Assembly: GCA_017959645.1 (NCBI GenBank)
Contig: JAGDAE010000099.1
Span: 1-10,707, forward strand
Source of the DNA: Kiritimatiellia bacterium
Lineage (GTDB): Bacteria > Verrucomicrobiota > Kiritimatiellia > RFP12 > UBA1067
Reading direction: 5' to 3'
Length of the DNA stretch: 10,707 nt
The notes under the pieces were generated by a model, which ran no database searches, was not told where the DNA came from, and was given only the letters and a program-made list of their open reading frames with translations. A program made the translations under genes and the position numbers. Below, piece after piece: positions 1 to 6,657 of the stretch. Position 1 is the first letter of the stretch; every line of letters starts with the position of its first letter.

Positions 1-2015
1 GGGGCAGGACGCGCTATTTCACGACCGGCGAGGGATGGCGCGCCGACTACACGGGGCCGGTCAGGAAAGCGTCCATTTTCGACGGCGAGGAATATGACGC
101 GACGGCGGCGAAGACCGTGGAAAGTCCGGCGAAGGTCGCAAACGAATTCAAGGGCGTCATCGTCCCGCACGACGGCTCGAGCGTGCATCTGCGCGAGGAC
201 CTGGCGCTCGAGGCCGTCAAGGCGTGGGTGTGGAGCGGCGTCGAGGGCGCGGGCGAAGAAGCGTACGGAAAGGCGAAGATATTGCGCGAGTACGGTCCGG
301 GCGAGAAGATGGAGATAAAGAAGGGCGAAACGCTGGTCGTCGATTTCGGGCAGAACTGCGCAGGGGTTCCGGAATTCGCGTTTTCCGCCAAGAGAGGGGT
401 TCGGCTCTCGGCGGCGTCGGCGGAGATGCTGAACGACGCGAACGGTGAAAAGTCGCGCGGCAACGACGGGCCGGCGGGGTCGGTCTACCGCGCCAACTAC
501 CGGCTTTCGAAGAGCGAGATCGGCTACACTTTCGCCGGCGGGGACAAAGAGACGTACATGCCGCACCATACGTTCTTCGGCGGCAGGTACTGGTCGGTGT
601 CGGCGAACGGCAAAGTCTCGATCGAAAAAATGAGATTCGTTCCGCTCACCTCGCTCGCGAAGCAGTCCGAAACGCTGGAGTTCTCGACCGGGCGCGAAGA
701 CCTGAACCGTCTGGTGCAGAACAGCATATGGGGCATGAGGTCCAACTATCTGTCGGTTCCTACCGACTGTCCTCAGCGCGACGAGCGCCAGGGCTGGACG
801 GGCGACACCCAGGCGTACATCGGCGCGGCGGTGTGGAACGCCGACGTCAGGGGTTTCCACCGCAAATGGATGGCCGACATGCGCGACAGCCAGATGGGCG
901 ACGGCGAGCAGTATCCCGGCTCGTACCGCGAAGTCGCTCCTCCCGGGCCGGCCGGAGTCGGCGGCCACCGCATCGGCTGGAGCGACGCGGGCGTGATAGT
1001 CCCGTACGAAGTGTTCAAGCACTACGGCGACAGGCGGATAATCGCCGAAAACTGGGAATCGATGAAAAAGTTCGTCGCGCTCATACGCGAAACCGGCTAC
1101 CACACCTATCCGAACGACTACCAGAGCGCCGATTGGCTTTCGTCCGAGAAATACGAGCAGCGCCGCTGGTTCGAGCGCAAGCAGCCGGCGGACGAAAAGG
1201 AGAGCGAGAAGCGGCTGTACTGGGATCTTCTCGGGGCGGCCTACCGCATACGCGATCTCGGGATGATGGCGGAGATGGGCGAGGCGATCGGAAAGAGCGA
1301 ATCGGCGGCGGCGTACCTGGCCGAACGCGAAGAGGCGGTGCGGGATTTCCGTTCGCGCTTTCTCGGGGCGGACGGGGTTCTGATCGACATCTTCCGCGAC
1401 ATGCAGACGCCGAACCTCTTCGTTCTCGCGCTCGGGCTGTCGCCGGACGAAAAAGCGGAGGCGGCGAACAAGGCGAACCTTCTCGAATCCATTCGCGCCA
1501 ACGGCTGCCGGATCAAGACCGGCTTTCTCGGAACGTCGATACTGCTCGACACGCTCAGCGCGATCGGCGAGAGCGCGACGGCCTACGACGTGCTGCTGAA
1601 CGAGGATTTTCCCGGGTGGCTGTATTCGGTCGCGCAGGGGGCGACGACGATCTGGGAGCGCTGGAACAGCTACACGACGAAAGATGGATTCGGTCCGGTC
1701 GGCATGAACAGCTTCAACCACTATGCATACGGCGCGGTCGAGGGATGGATGGTGCGCAACATCGCCGGGATAAGACCGGGAGAGAAAGGCGGGTTCTCGG
1801 AGTTCACGCTCGCGCCGGTTCCGGACCGGCGCGTCGGCAGCGCCAGGGCCGTCTACCATTCGCTCTACGGCGACATCGTTTCGGAATGGAAGTACGGCGA
1901 GGACGGCAAATGCAAGTGGCGCTTCACGATTCCGGTCGGTTCGTCGGCGACGGTCAGAACGCCGGACGGGACGGAAAAGAAATACATCTCCGGCAGCTAC
2001 GAACTGGAAATATGA
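1..2015 (+). CDS. GH78 alpha-L-rhamnosidase, 5'-truncated by the window edge
   Basis: Inverting hydrolase that removes terminal alpha-L-rhamnose from glycans. The reading frame is open from base 3, so the gene begins outside the window. About 670 residues are visible and the N-terminus, including any signal peptide, is missing. Near the left edge, FDGEEYDAT (bases 75-101) matches the end of the family's N-terminal accessory domain. VVDFGQNCAG (336-365) matches the carbohydrate-binding beta-domain. PTDCPQRDERQGWTGD (759-806) is the hallmark of the (alpha/alpha)6 catalytic barrel; its Glu at 783-785 is the expected general acid, with Asp at 765-767 and 804-806. GATTIWERW (1641-1667) carries the expected general-base Glu at 1656-1658. 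A C-terminal beta-domain follows (HSLYGDIVSEW, about 1857-1889). All catalytic positions known for the family are kept. The GTG at 117 lies inside the fold and is not a start. nagA follows after 10 nt. Family assignment is firm; the exact linkage hydrolysed is unknown. Confidence 0.93.
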   Translation, partial: GRTRYFTTGEGWRADYTGPVRKASIFDGEEYDATAAKTVESPAKVANEFKGVIVPHDGSSVHLREDLALEAVKAWVWSGVEGAGEEAYGKAKILREYGPGEKMEIKKGETLVVDFGQNCAGVPEFAFSAKRGVRLSAASAEMLNDANGEKSRGNDGPAGSVYRANYRLSKSEIGYTFAGGDKETYMPHHTFFGGRYWSVSANGKVSIEKMRFVPLTSLAKQSETLEFSTGREDLNRLVQNSIWGMRSNYLSVPTDCPQRDERQGWTGDTQAYIGAAVWNADVRGFHRKWMADMRDSQMGDGEQYPGSYREVAPPGPAGVGGHRIGWSDAGVIVPYEVFKHYGDRRIIAENWESMKKFVALIRETGYHTYPNDYQSADWLSSEKYEQRRWFERKQPADEKESEKRLYWDLLGAAYRIRDLGMMAEMGEAIGKSESAAAYLAEREEAVRDFRSRFLGADGVLIDIFRDMQTPNLFVLALGLSPDEKAEAANKANLLESIRANGCRIKTGFLGTSILLDTLSAIGESATAYDVLLNEDFPGWLYSVAQGATTIWERWNSYTTKDGFGPVGMNSFNHYAYGAVEGWMVRNIAGIRPGEKGGFSEFTLAPVPDRRVGSARAVYHSLYGDIVSEWKYGEDGKCKWRFTIPVGSSATVRTPDGTEKKYISGSYELEI

Positions 2016-2024
2016 GGAGAAGGA
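2015..2024 (+). promoter_or_regulatory. Ribosome binding site that fixes the nagA start
   Basis: The purine run AGGAGAAGGA overlaps the stop codon of the rhamnosidase. Its GGAG core (2016-2019) lies 6 nt before the ATG at 2026. This good spacing supports the unusually short NagA N-terminus as genuine rather than a mis-called start. Confidence 0.7.
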
Positions 2025-2025
2025 C

Positions 2026-2940
2026 ATGGGCTGGATAGATCTGCAGGTAAACGGGTTCGGCGGAATCGACTTCAATTCCCCGGGCCTGACCGGCGAAATG
2101 GTCGCCGCGGCGACGGCCGCGCTGGCCGAGCGCGGAACCGAGGCGTACATGCCGACGCTGCTCTCGACCGATCCCGCGATTCTGGAGAAGAATCTCGCGA
2201 CGATCGCCGCCGAGCGAAAGCGCAACGCGGCGGTCGAGAAGGCGATAATCGGGATTTTCATGGAAGGCACGTTCATCTCGCCCGAACCGGGCGCGGTGGG
2301 GACTCACGATCTCCACTGGGTGCGCAAGCCGGATCTGACGCTCTTCGGCCGCTACCAGGACGCTTGCGGCGGACTGATCAGGATGGTCAACGTCGCGGCC
2401 GAGCTGGAAGGCGCGCCGCAGTTCATACGAGCCGTCCGCGAACAGGGCGTAACGGTCGCGCTCGGACACCAGATGGCGCATACGCCGGCCGAACTCGAAC
2501 CGGCGATCGAAGCCGGCGCGAGCGCGTACACGCATCTCGGGAACGGGCTGCCGAACATGATACACCGGCGCGAGAACGTGATCTGGGAGGCGCTCGCCGA
2601 CGACCGGATGAGCGTGATGTTCATACCCGACGGCCACCACCTGACGCTTTCGATGCTGAAGGTGTACTGCCGCGCGGTGCCGGCAAGGCGGCTGGTGGCC
2701 GTTTCGGACGCGCAGTTCCCTGCGGGCATGCCGCCGGGTGAATATGTAGTTTCGGGCGAACACGCGCGGCTCGAACCGTCGGGGCTTCTCTGGAACCCCG
2801 CGCGCAACTGTCTCGTCGGAGCGACCACGCCGATGGCCGACATGATGTCCCTGCTTTCGGAAAAGATCGGGCTGACGCCGGACGAATGCCGTCTCGTCGG
2901 CCACGACAATCCGCTTGAACTCATCGGAGGAACGAAATGA
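2026..2940 (+). CDS. nagA: N-acetylglucosamine-6-phosphate deacetylase-like amidohydrolase, compact form
   Basis: Predicted cytoplasmic metal-dependent amidohydrolase that removes acetate from an N-acetylhexosamine 6-phosphate. It has 304 residues against roughly 380 for E. coli NagA. Motifs in order: IDLQVNGFGGIDFN (4-17); FMEGTF with metal-ligand Glu80; WVRKPD (98-103); GHQ with His148; THLGNG with His170; PDGHH (201-205), probable substrate contact; and SDA with catalytic Asp228. The first metal motif reads Gln7-x-Asn9 instead of His-x-His, as in the single-zinc E. coli enzyme. The protein starts directly at the first barrel strand and ends soon after NPLELIGG (295-302). The small beta-sandwich that NagA builds from its two ends therefore appears to be absent. 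The segment GNGLPNMIHRREN differs from the FNAM form of classical NagA, so this is a divergent subgroup whose sugar could differ from GlcNAc-6-P. The stop overlaps the start of the symporter by ATGA. Confidence 0.85.
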   Translation: MGWIDLQVNGFGGIDFNSPGLTGEMVAAATAALAERGTEAYMPTLLSTDPAILEKNLATIAAERKRNAAVEKAIIGIFMEGTFISPEPGAVGTHDLHWVRKPDLTLFGRYQDACGGLIRMVNVAAELEGAPQFIRAVREQGVTVALGHQMAHTPAELEPAIEAGASAYTHLGNGLPNMIHRRENVIWEALADDRMSVMFIPDGHHLTLSMLKVYCRAVPARRLVAVSDAQFPAGMPPGEYVVSGEHARLEPSGLLWNPARNCLVGATTPMADMMSLLSEKIGLTPDECRLVGHDNPLELIGGTK

Positions 2941-4457
2941 TATTCGCCGCTCTCGCGACGCTCGACTACGCGGTCGTCGCAGTGTTTTTCGCGCTCATGA
3001 TCGGAGTCGGGGTGTTCTATTCCCGCCGCCAGAAATCGTCCGTGCAGTTTTTCGGGTCCGACAAGTCGGTGCCGTGGTGGCTGGCGGGTATTTCGTTCTA
3101 CATGAACAGCTTCTCGGCGCTGGCGTTCGTGATGTATTCGGCGCTCGCATACAAATACGGCTGGGTTCCGGTGACGGTGAGCTGGCTGTCGGTTCCGGCG
3201 GTCCTTCTCGGGGCGAAGTTTCTTGCGGTGCACTGGCGCAGGGCGGCCACGGGCAGCCCGATCGACTACATCGCGACGAGGTACACCCCGGCGATGTGCA
3301 AGACGCTCGCGTGGCTTGGGCTGCCGATGCAGCTTCTCGACAATGCGCTGAAACTGCTCGCGATCGGCACGGTAGTCGGCGTGGGGATGGGATTTCCGCT
3401 GTTCTGGTCGATCTGCATTTCGGGCGTGATCATCGTGCTCTACACTTTTCTCGGCGGGCTGAAGGCGACGCTGACGTGCGATTTCATCCAGTTCTTCGTC
3501 ATTCTCGCGGTCGTGTTCACGCTGCCGGTCCTCTGTCTCGGCCGTCTGGCGTCCGTCGACGGCGGCGCGGGGCTTGCGCACGGTTTTTCGGTGTTTCTCG
3601 AGAGGGCGCCGGAAGGGTTCTTCGCCTTTACGGCCGAGAAGTACGACTGGGTCTACATGGGGGTGTTTTTCCTGCTGGTCGGTTCGACGCTTTCGACCAA
3701 CTGGTCGCTCGTGCAGCGCTACTATACGACGAAGAGCGACAAAGACGCGAAGAAGATGGCGTATCTGGTGGCGGCGCTGCTGTTCGCGGGTCCGCCGCTG
3801 TTCTTCTTCCCGGCGATGGCGGCGAGAGTGTTCCTGCCCGGGATCGACACCGGCGACGCGCAGGCGATGAATGCGGTCTACGCCACGGTGTGCAATTCGG
3901 TGCTGCCGGTCGGGATGATCGGCATGGTCGTGGCGGCGATGTTCTCGGCGACGATGAGTTCGCTCGCCGGCAATCTGAACGCCGCCGCCAGCGTGCTGGT
4001 CAACGAGATATACGGGCGGCTCGCGAAGAACGACACTCCGGCGAAGCGCATGGTCGCCGCCCGCGCGGCGACGGTGTTCGTTGGCGTCGCGGTCGTTTCG
4101 CTTACGTTCGTCATGCAGTATGCGCAGGGGGCGGACGATCTGTTCAATCTCGCGAACAAGGTGTTCGGCGTTTTCCTGCCGCCGATCGCGCTGCCGATGA
4201 TCGCCGGCGTGTTCGTGAAGGGGATATCACGCCGCGCCGGAATCCTGGCGCTGGTCGGCGGCATCGCGGTCGGGCTCGCGATCTTCGCGGCCGGCGCGAA
4301 ATATCCGTATCTGCGCGAGATGACGCCGTGCTTCCTGTCGACGGCGGCGGCAACGGCCGCCCTGCTCGCGGTGGGCAGCGCGATTTTCAGGGACCGCGGC
4401 GAAGACCGCGAGACGGTGGAGAGGTTTTTCGCAAAAATGGAGGATAGACAAATATGA
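2937..4457 (+). CDS. Sodium:solute symporter, SSS family (probable sugar uptake)
   Basis: Inner-membrane transporter predicted to couple Na+ entry to solute uptake. It has 506 residues and about 13 hydrophobic helices, in line with the LeuT-fold SSS family. Family signatures are the first helix, followed by FFGSDKSVPWWLAGISFYMN (38-57), which includes the unwound substrate region. YTFLGGLKATLTCDFIQF (169-186) is highly conserved. The helix MFSATMSSLAGNLNAA (335-350) carries Ser341/Ser342 at the position of the Na2-site serines of characterised sugar symporters. It starts in an ATGA overlap with nagA, with GGAGG at 2926-2930, 6 nt upstream of the ATG. It ends in an ATGA overlap with the next gene, so translation is probably coupled on both sides. 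Lying between nagA and a GH109 enzyme, it most likely imports the released N-acetylhexosamine or a short oligosaccharide; rhamnose is an alternative. The substrate cannot be read from sequence. Confidence 0.9.
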   Translation: MIFAALATLDYAVVAVFFALMIGVGVFYSRRQKSSVQFFGSDKSVPWWLAGISFYMNSFSALAFVMYSALAYKYGWVPVTVSWLSVPAVLLGAKFLAVHWRRAATGSPIDYIATRYTPAMCKTLAWLGLPMQLLDNALKLLAIGTVVGVGMGFPLFWSICISGVIIVLYTFLGGLKATLTCDFIQFFVILAVVFTLPVLCLGRLASVDGGAGLAHGFSVFLERAPEGFFAFTAEKYDWVYMGVFFLLVGSTLSTNWSLVQRYYTTKSDKDAKKMAYLVAALLFAGPPLFFFPAMAARVFLPGIDTGDAQAMNAVYATVCNSVLPVGMIGMVVAAMFSATMSSLAGNLNAAASVLVNEIYGRLAKNDTPAKRMVAARAATVFVGVAVVSLTFVMQYAQGADDLFNLANKVFGVFLPPIALPMIAGVFVKGISRRAGILALVGGIAVGLAIFAAGAKYPYLREMTPCFLSTAAATAALLAVGSAIFRDRGEDRETVERFFAKMEDRQI

Positions 4458-5884
4458 ACACGTCAAGAAGAGAGTTTCTCGGGCTTTCGCTCGGAGCCGC
4501 CGCACTGGCCGGCTGCACGGGACCCAAGGCGTTCTGGGGCTCGGGCTGCGCCGCCCCGATGCAGGGTTTCGCGTGCGCGCCGCTGAAGGAGATACGCGTC
4601 GGCGTGGTCGGCGTCGGAATGCGCGGCTGGCGCGCGGTCAGGCGGCTTTCGATGTTGCCGAACGTCAAGGTGACGGCGATGTGCGACCTTTTCGCCGACC
4701 GCCTCGCGAAGGAGCAGGCGTGGCTCAAGGAGAACAACCGCCCGCCGGCGGCCGAGTACGTCGGCCCGGAGGCGTACAAGGCGCTTTGCGATTCCGACGG
4801 AGTCGACGTGGTCTACAACTGCACGCCGTGGCAGGTGCACGTCGAAATCGGGCTGTACGCGCTCAGGGCCGGCAAGCACTCGCTGATCGAGGTTCCGGCC
4901 GCGATGACGGTCGACGACTGCTGGGAGCTGGTCGAGACGGCCGAGAAGACGAAGCTCCACTGCATGCAGCTCGAGAACTGCTGCTACGGAGAGGAGGAGC
5001 TGCTGGCGATTTCGCTCTGCCGCCACAACGTTCTCGGAACATTGACCCACGCCGAATGCGCCTACATCCACGACCGCCGGCAGGGGATATTCAACGACGA
5101 ATATCCCGACCACTGGCGCATGAAGTGGAACATCGACCACGCCGGCAACCAGTATCCAACCCACGGGCTCGTGCCGGCCTGCCAGTGCCTCGACGTCAAC
5201 CGCGGCGACCGGATGGACTATCTCGTCTCGATGGACTCGCTCGGCGGCGCCTACGAGGAATACGCGAAAGAAGTCTTCGCAGAGGCGACGAAAGACGCGT
5301 GGAAGCGCGACGTGAAGTTCAAGATGGCCAACATGAACAATACGCTCGTGCGCACAGCGAAAGGCCGCACGATCCTGATCCAGCACGACGTGGCCACCGC
5401 CCGCCCCTATTCGCGCATCGATCTCGTCTCGGGCACGAAGGGGATATTCTACGGCTTCCCGATGAGGATCCACGCGGAGACGGAAGGCATGCCCAAGGCG
5501 CAGCACCATACGCAGTTCGATCCGGAAATGACCGAGCGGCTGCGCAAGGAATACGAGCATCCGCTCTGGAAGACCGCCAACAAGATCGCCGCCGAGGTCG
5601 GCGGACATGGCGGAATGGACTACATAATGGATCTGCGCTGGGCCTACTGCATGCAGCAGGGGATGCCGCTCGACATGGACGTGTACGATCTGGCCACGAC
5701 CTGCTCGATCTGCGAACTCTCCGAGAAGTCGGTCGGCCGCCGTTCGGCGCCGGTCGACGTGCCCGACTTCACCCGCGGCGGCTGGGAGCATGCGACCCCG
5801 CTCGGGCTGGTCGACGTCGATCTCGAAAAAATGGGCTTCTCGCGCGACCGGATCGTCTCCGGCGCCGCCGAAATGAAAATCTGA
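4454..5884 (+). CDS. GH109-type NAD-dependent alpha-N-acetylgalactosaminidase, Tat-exported
   Basis: Glycosidase of the Gfo/Idh/MocA fold that cleaves alpha-N-acetylgalactosaminides through a redox mechanism with bound NAD+. The N-terminus is a twin-arginine signal, SRREFLGLSLGAAALAGC, with a lipobox-like LAGC ending at Cys21; it may be a Tat lipoprotein. The Rossmann NAD loop GVGMRG is at 53-58. The oxidoreductase EKP motif is replaced by EVP (146-148), so the usual Lys is lost. GH109 hallmarks are QLENCCYG (172-179), AYIHD (203-207), NQYPTHGL (232-239, with the conserved Tyr-x-x-His), YEHPLWK (367-373), GHGGMDY (384-390) and PLDMDVYDLAT (405-415). The length of 476 is normal for the family. 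It starts in an ATGA overlap with the symporter, with GGAGG at 4439-4443. Plain Gfo/Idh/MocA dehydrogenase is the main alternative, but the motif set favours GH109. Some family members prefer other alpha-HexNAc or related sugars, so specificity is moderate. Confidence 0.87.
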   Translation: MNTSRREFLGLSLGAAALAGCTGPKAFWGSGCAAPMQGFACAPLKEIRVGVVGVGMRGWRAVRRLSMLPNVKVTAMCDLFADRLAKEQAWLKENNRPPAAEYVGPEAYKALCDSDGVDVVYNCTPWQVHVEIGLYALRAGKHSLIEVPAAMTVDDCWELVETAEKTKLHCMQLENCCYGEEELLAISLCRHNVLGTLTHAECAYIHDRRQGIFNDEYPDHWRMKWNIDHAGNQYPTHGLVPACQCLDVNRGDRMDYLVSMDSLGGAYEEYAKEVFAEATKDAWKRDVKFKMANMNNTLVRTAKGRTILIQHDVATARPYSRIDLVSGTKGIFYGFPMRIHAETEGMPKAQHHTQFDPEMTERLRKEYEHPLWKTANKIAAEVGGHGGMDYIMDLRWAYCMQQGMPLDMDVYDLATTCSICELSEKSVGRRSAPVDVPDFTRGGWEHATPLGLVDVDLEKMGFSRDRIVSGAAEMKI

Positions 5885-5894
5885 AAGCACAAAC

Positions 5895-5901
5895 AAAAGG
5901 A
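5895..5901 (+). promoter_or_regulatory. Ribosome binding site that decides the nagB start
   Basis: AAAAGGA lies 9 nt before the ATG at 5911. The nagB frame stays open far upstream through the GH109 gene, so this site, together with homology beginning at MQTYIG, fixes the real start. Confidence 0.6.
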
Positions 5902-5910
5902 CAACGCAAA

Positions 5911-6654
5911 ATGCAGACATATATCGGAAAAGACAAGCTGGACATGGCGCAGAAGGCGGCGGATTTCGCCGCGGCGCGCATACGCAAGGCGATCAAGGAC
6001 AACGGCGAGGCGCGCATAATCGTCGCGACCGGCGCAAGCCAGTTCGAGTTTCTCGAGGCGCTCGTCAAGGAGCCGGACATCGACTGGACGAAAGTGACCG
6101 GGTTCCATCTCGACGAGTACGTGGGGTTGCCGGTTTCGCACAAGGCGAGCTTCCGAAACTACATGCGCGAGCGTTTCGTCGCCAAAACCCCGCAGCCGCT
6201 CAAGGCGTTCAACGAAGTCAACGGCGAAGCCGCCGACCCGAAGGCGGAGATCAAGCGCCTGCAGGATCTGCTGCGCGTCGCCCCGATCGACGTCGCCTGC
6301 GTCGGAATCGGCGAGAACGGGCATCTGGCGTTCAACGATCCGCCTGCGAATTTCGACACCAACGACGCCTATCTCGTCGTCGACCTCGACCACAAGTGCC
6401 GCATGCAGCAGGTTGGAGAGGGATGGTTCGCGACGATCGACGACGTTCCCAAGCAGGCGTTCTCGATGACCATCAAGCAGATCATGTGGGCGAAGGCCAT
6501 CTGCTGCACCTGCCCCGATTCGCGCAAGGCCGAGGCGGTCAAGGGCGCGATCGAGGGTCCGGTTACCAACATGCTCCCGAGCTCGATAATGCAGATGCAC
6601 CCCGACTGCGGGATGTTTCTCGATCCGGATTCGGCGGCTCTGCTTTCGAAGTAA
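5911..6654 (+). CDS. nagB: Glucosamine-6-phosphate deaminase-like protein
   Basis: Predicted cytoplasmic aldose-ketose isomerase/deaminase converting an amino-sugar 6-phosphate to a ketose 6-phosphate plus ammonia, the step after NagA. It has 247 residues, close to the shorter bacterial NagB forms. The phosphate-binding loop is VATGASQF (38-45). FHLDEYVGLP (65-74) holds Asp68, equivalent to the catalytic Asp72 of E. coli NagB. GIGENGHLAFNDPP (132-145) holds the ring-opening His138. In E. coli that His works with Asp141 and Glu148; here the equivalents are Asn136 and Asp143. The C-terminal part keeps SMTIKQIMWAK (185-195) and a late VTNMLPSSIMQMH segment (218-230). The upstream gap is 26 nt, the longest in the window. 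The next gene begins 3 nt after its stop, within a hairpin-rich stretch. The NagB superfamily also includes 6-phosphogluconolactonase-like proteins, but the FHLDEY and GENGH motifs together with nagA nearby favour the deaminase. Confidence 0.87.
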   Translation: MQTYIGKDKLDMAQKAADFAAARIRKAIKDNGEARIIVATGASQFEFLEALVKEPDIDWTKVTGFHLDEYVGLPVSHKASFRNYMRERFVAKTPQPLKAFNEVNGEAADPKAEIKRLQDLLRVAPIDVACVGIGENGHLAFNDPPANFDTNDAYLVVDLDHKCRMQQVGEGWFATIDDVPKQAFSMTIKQIMWAKAICCTCPDSRKAEAVKGAIEGPVTNMLPSSIMQMHPDCGMFLDPDSAALLSK

Positions 6655-6657
6655 GCC

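Noticed and set aside
117..119. GTG as start of the rhamnosidase
   Set aside because: The frame continues upstream to base 3 and encodes the conserved FDGEEYDAT segment, so the true start is outside the window.
1811..1833. Perfect 9-bp inverted repeat with a 5-nt loop in the GH78 C-terminal region
   Set aside because: There is no T-run after it and it lies well within coding sequence; G+C-rich codons for Pro and Arg give such stems by chance.
2915..4447. Second + strand frame of about 500 codons over the symporter
   Set aside because: The translation is Arg/Gly-rich and shows no membrane helices or motifs; the other frame encodes an intact SSS transporter.
4454..5884. Reading the gene as an ordinary Gfo/Idh/MocA dehydrogenase
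   Set aside because: The Lys of the EKP motif is replaced and the YPTHG, QLENCCYG and GHGGMDY motifs match the GH109 glycosidase branch.
4573..5910. Upstream in-frame extension of nagB
   Set aside because: This part is the off-frame of the GH109 gene with low-complexity Arg-rich translation; NagB homology and a ribosome site place the start at 5911.
4463..5920. Long antisense open frame opposite the GH109 gene
   Set aside because: It mirrors the sense codons, has no family motif and no ribosome site, and the sense strand encodes a complete GH109 enzyme.
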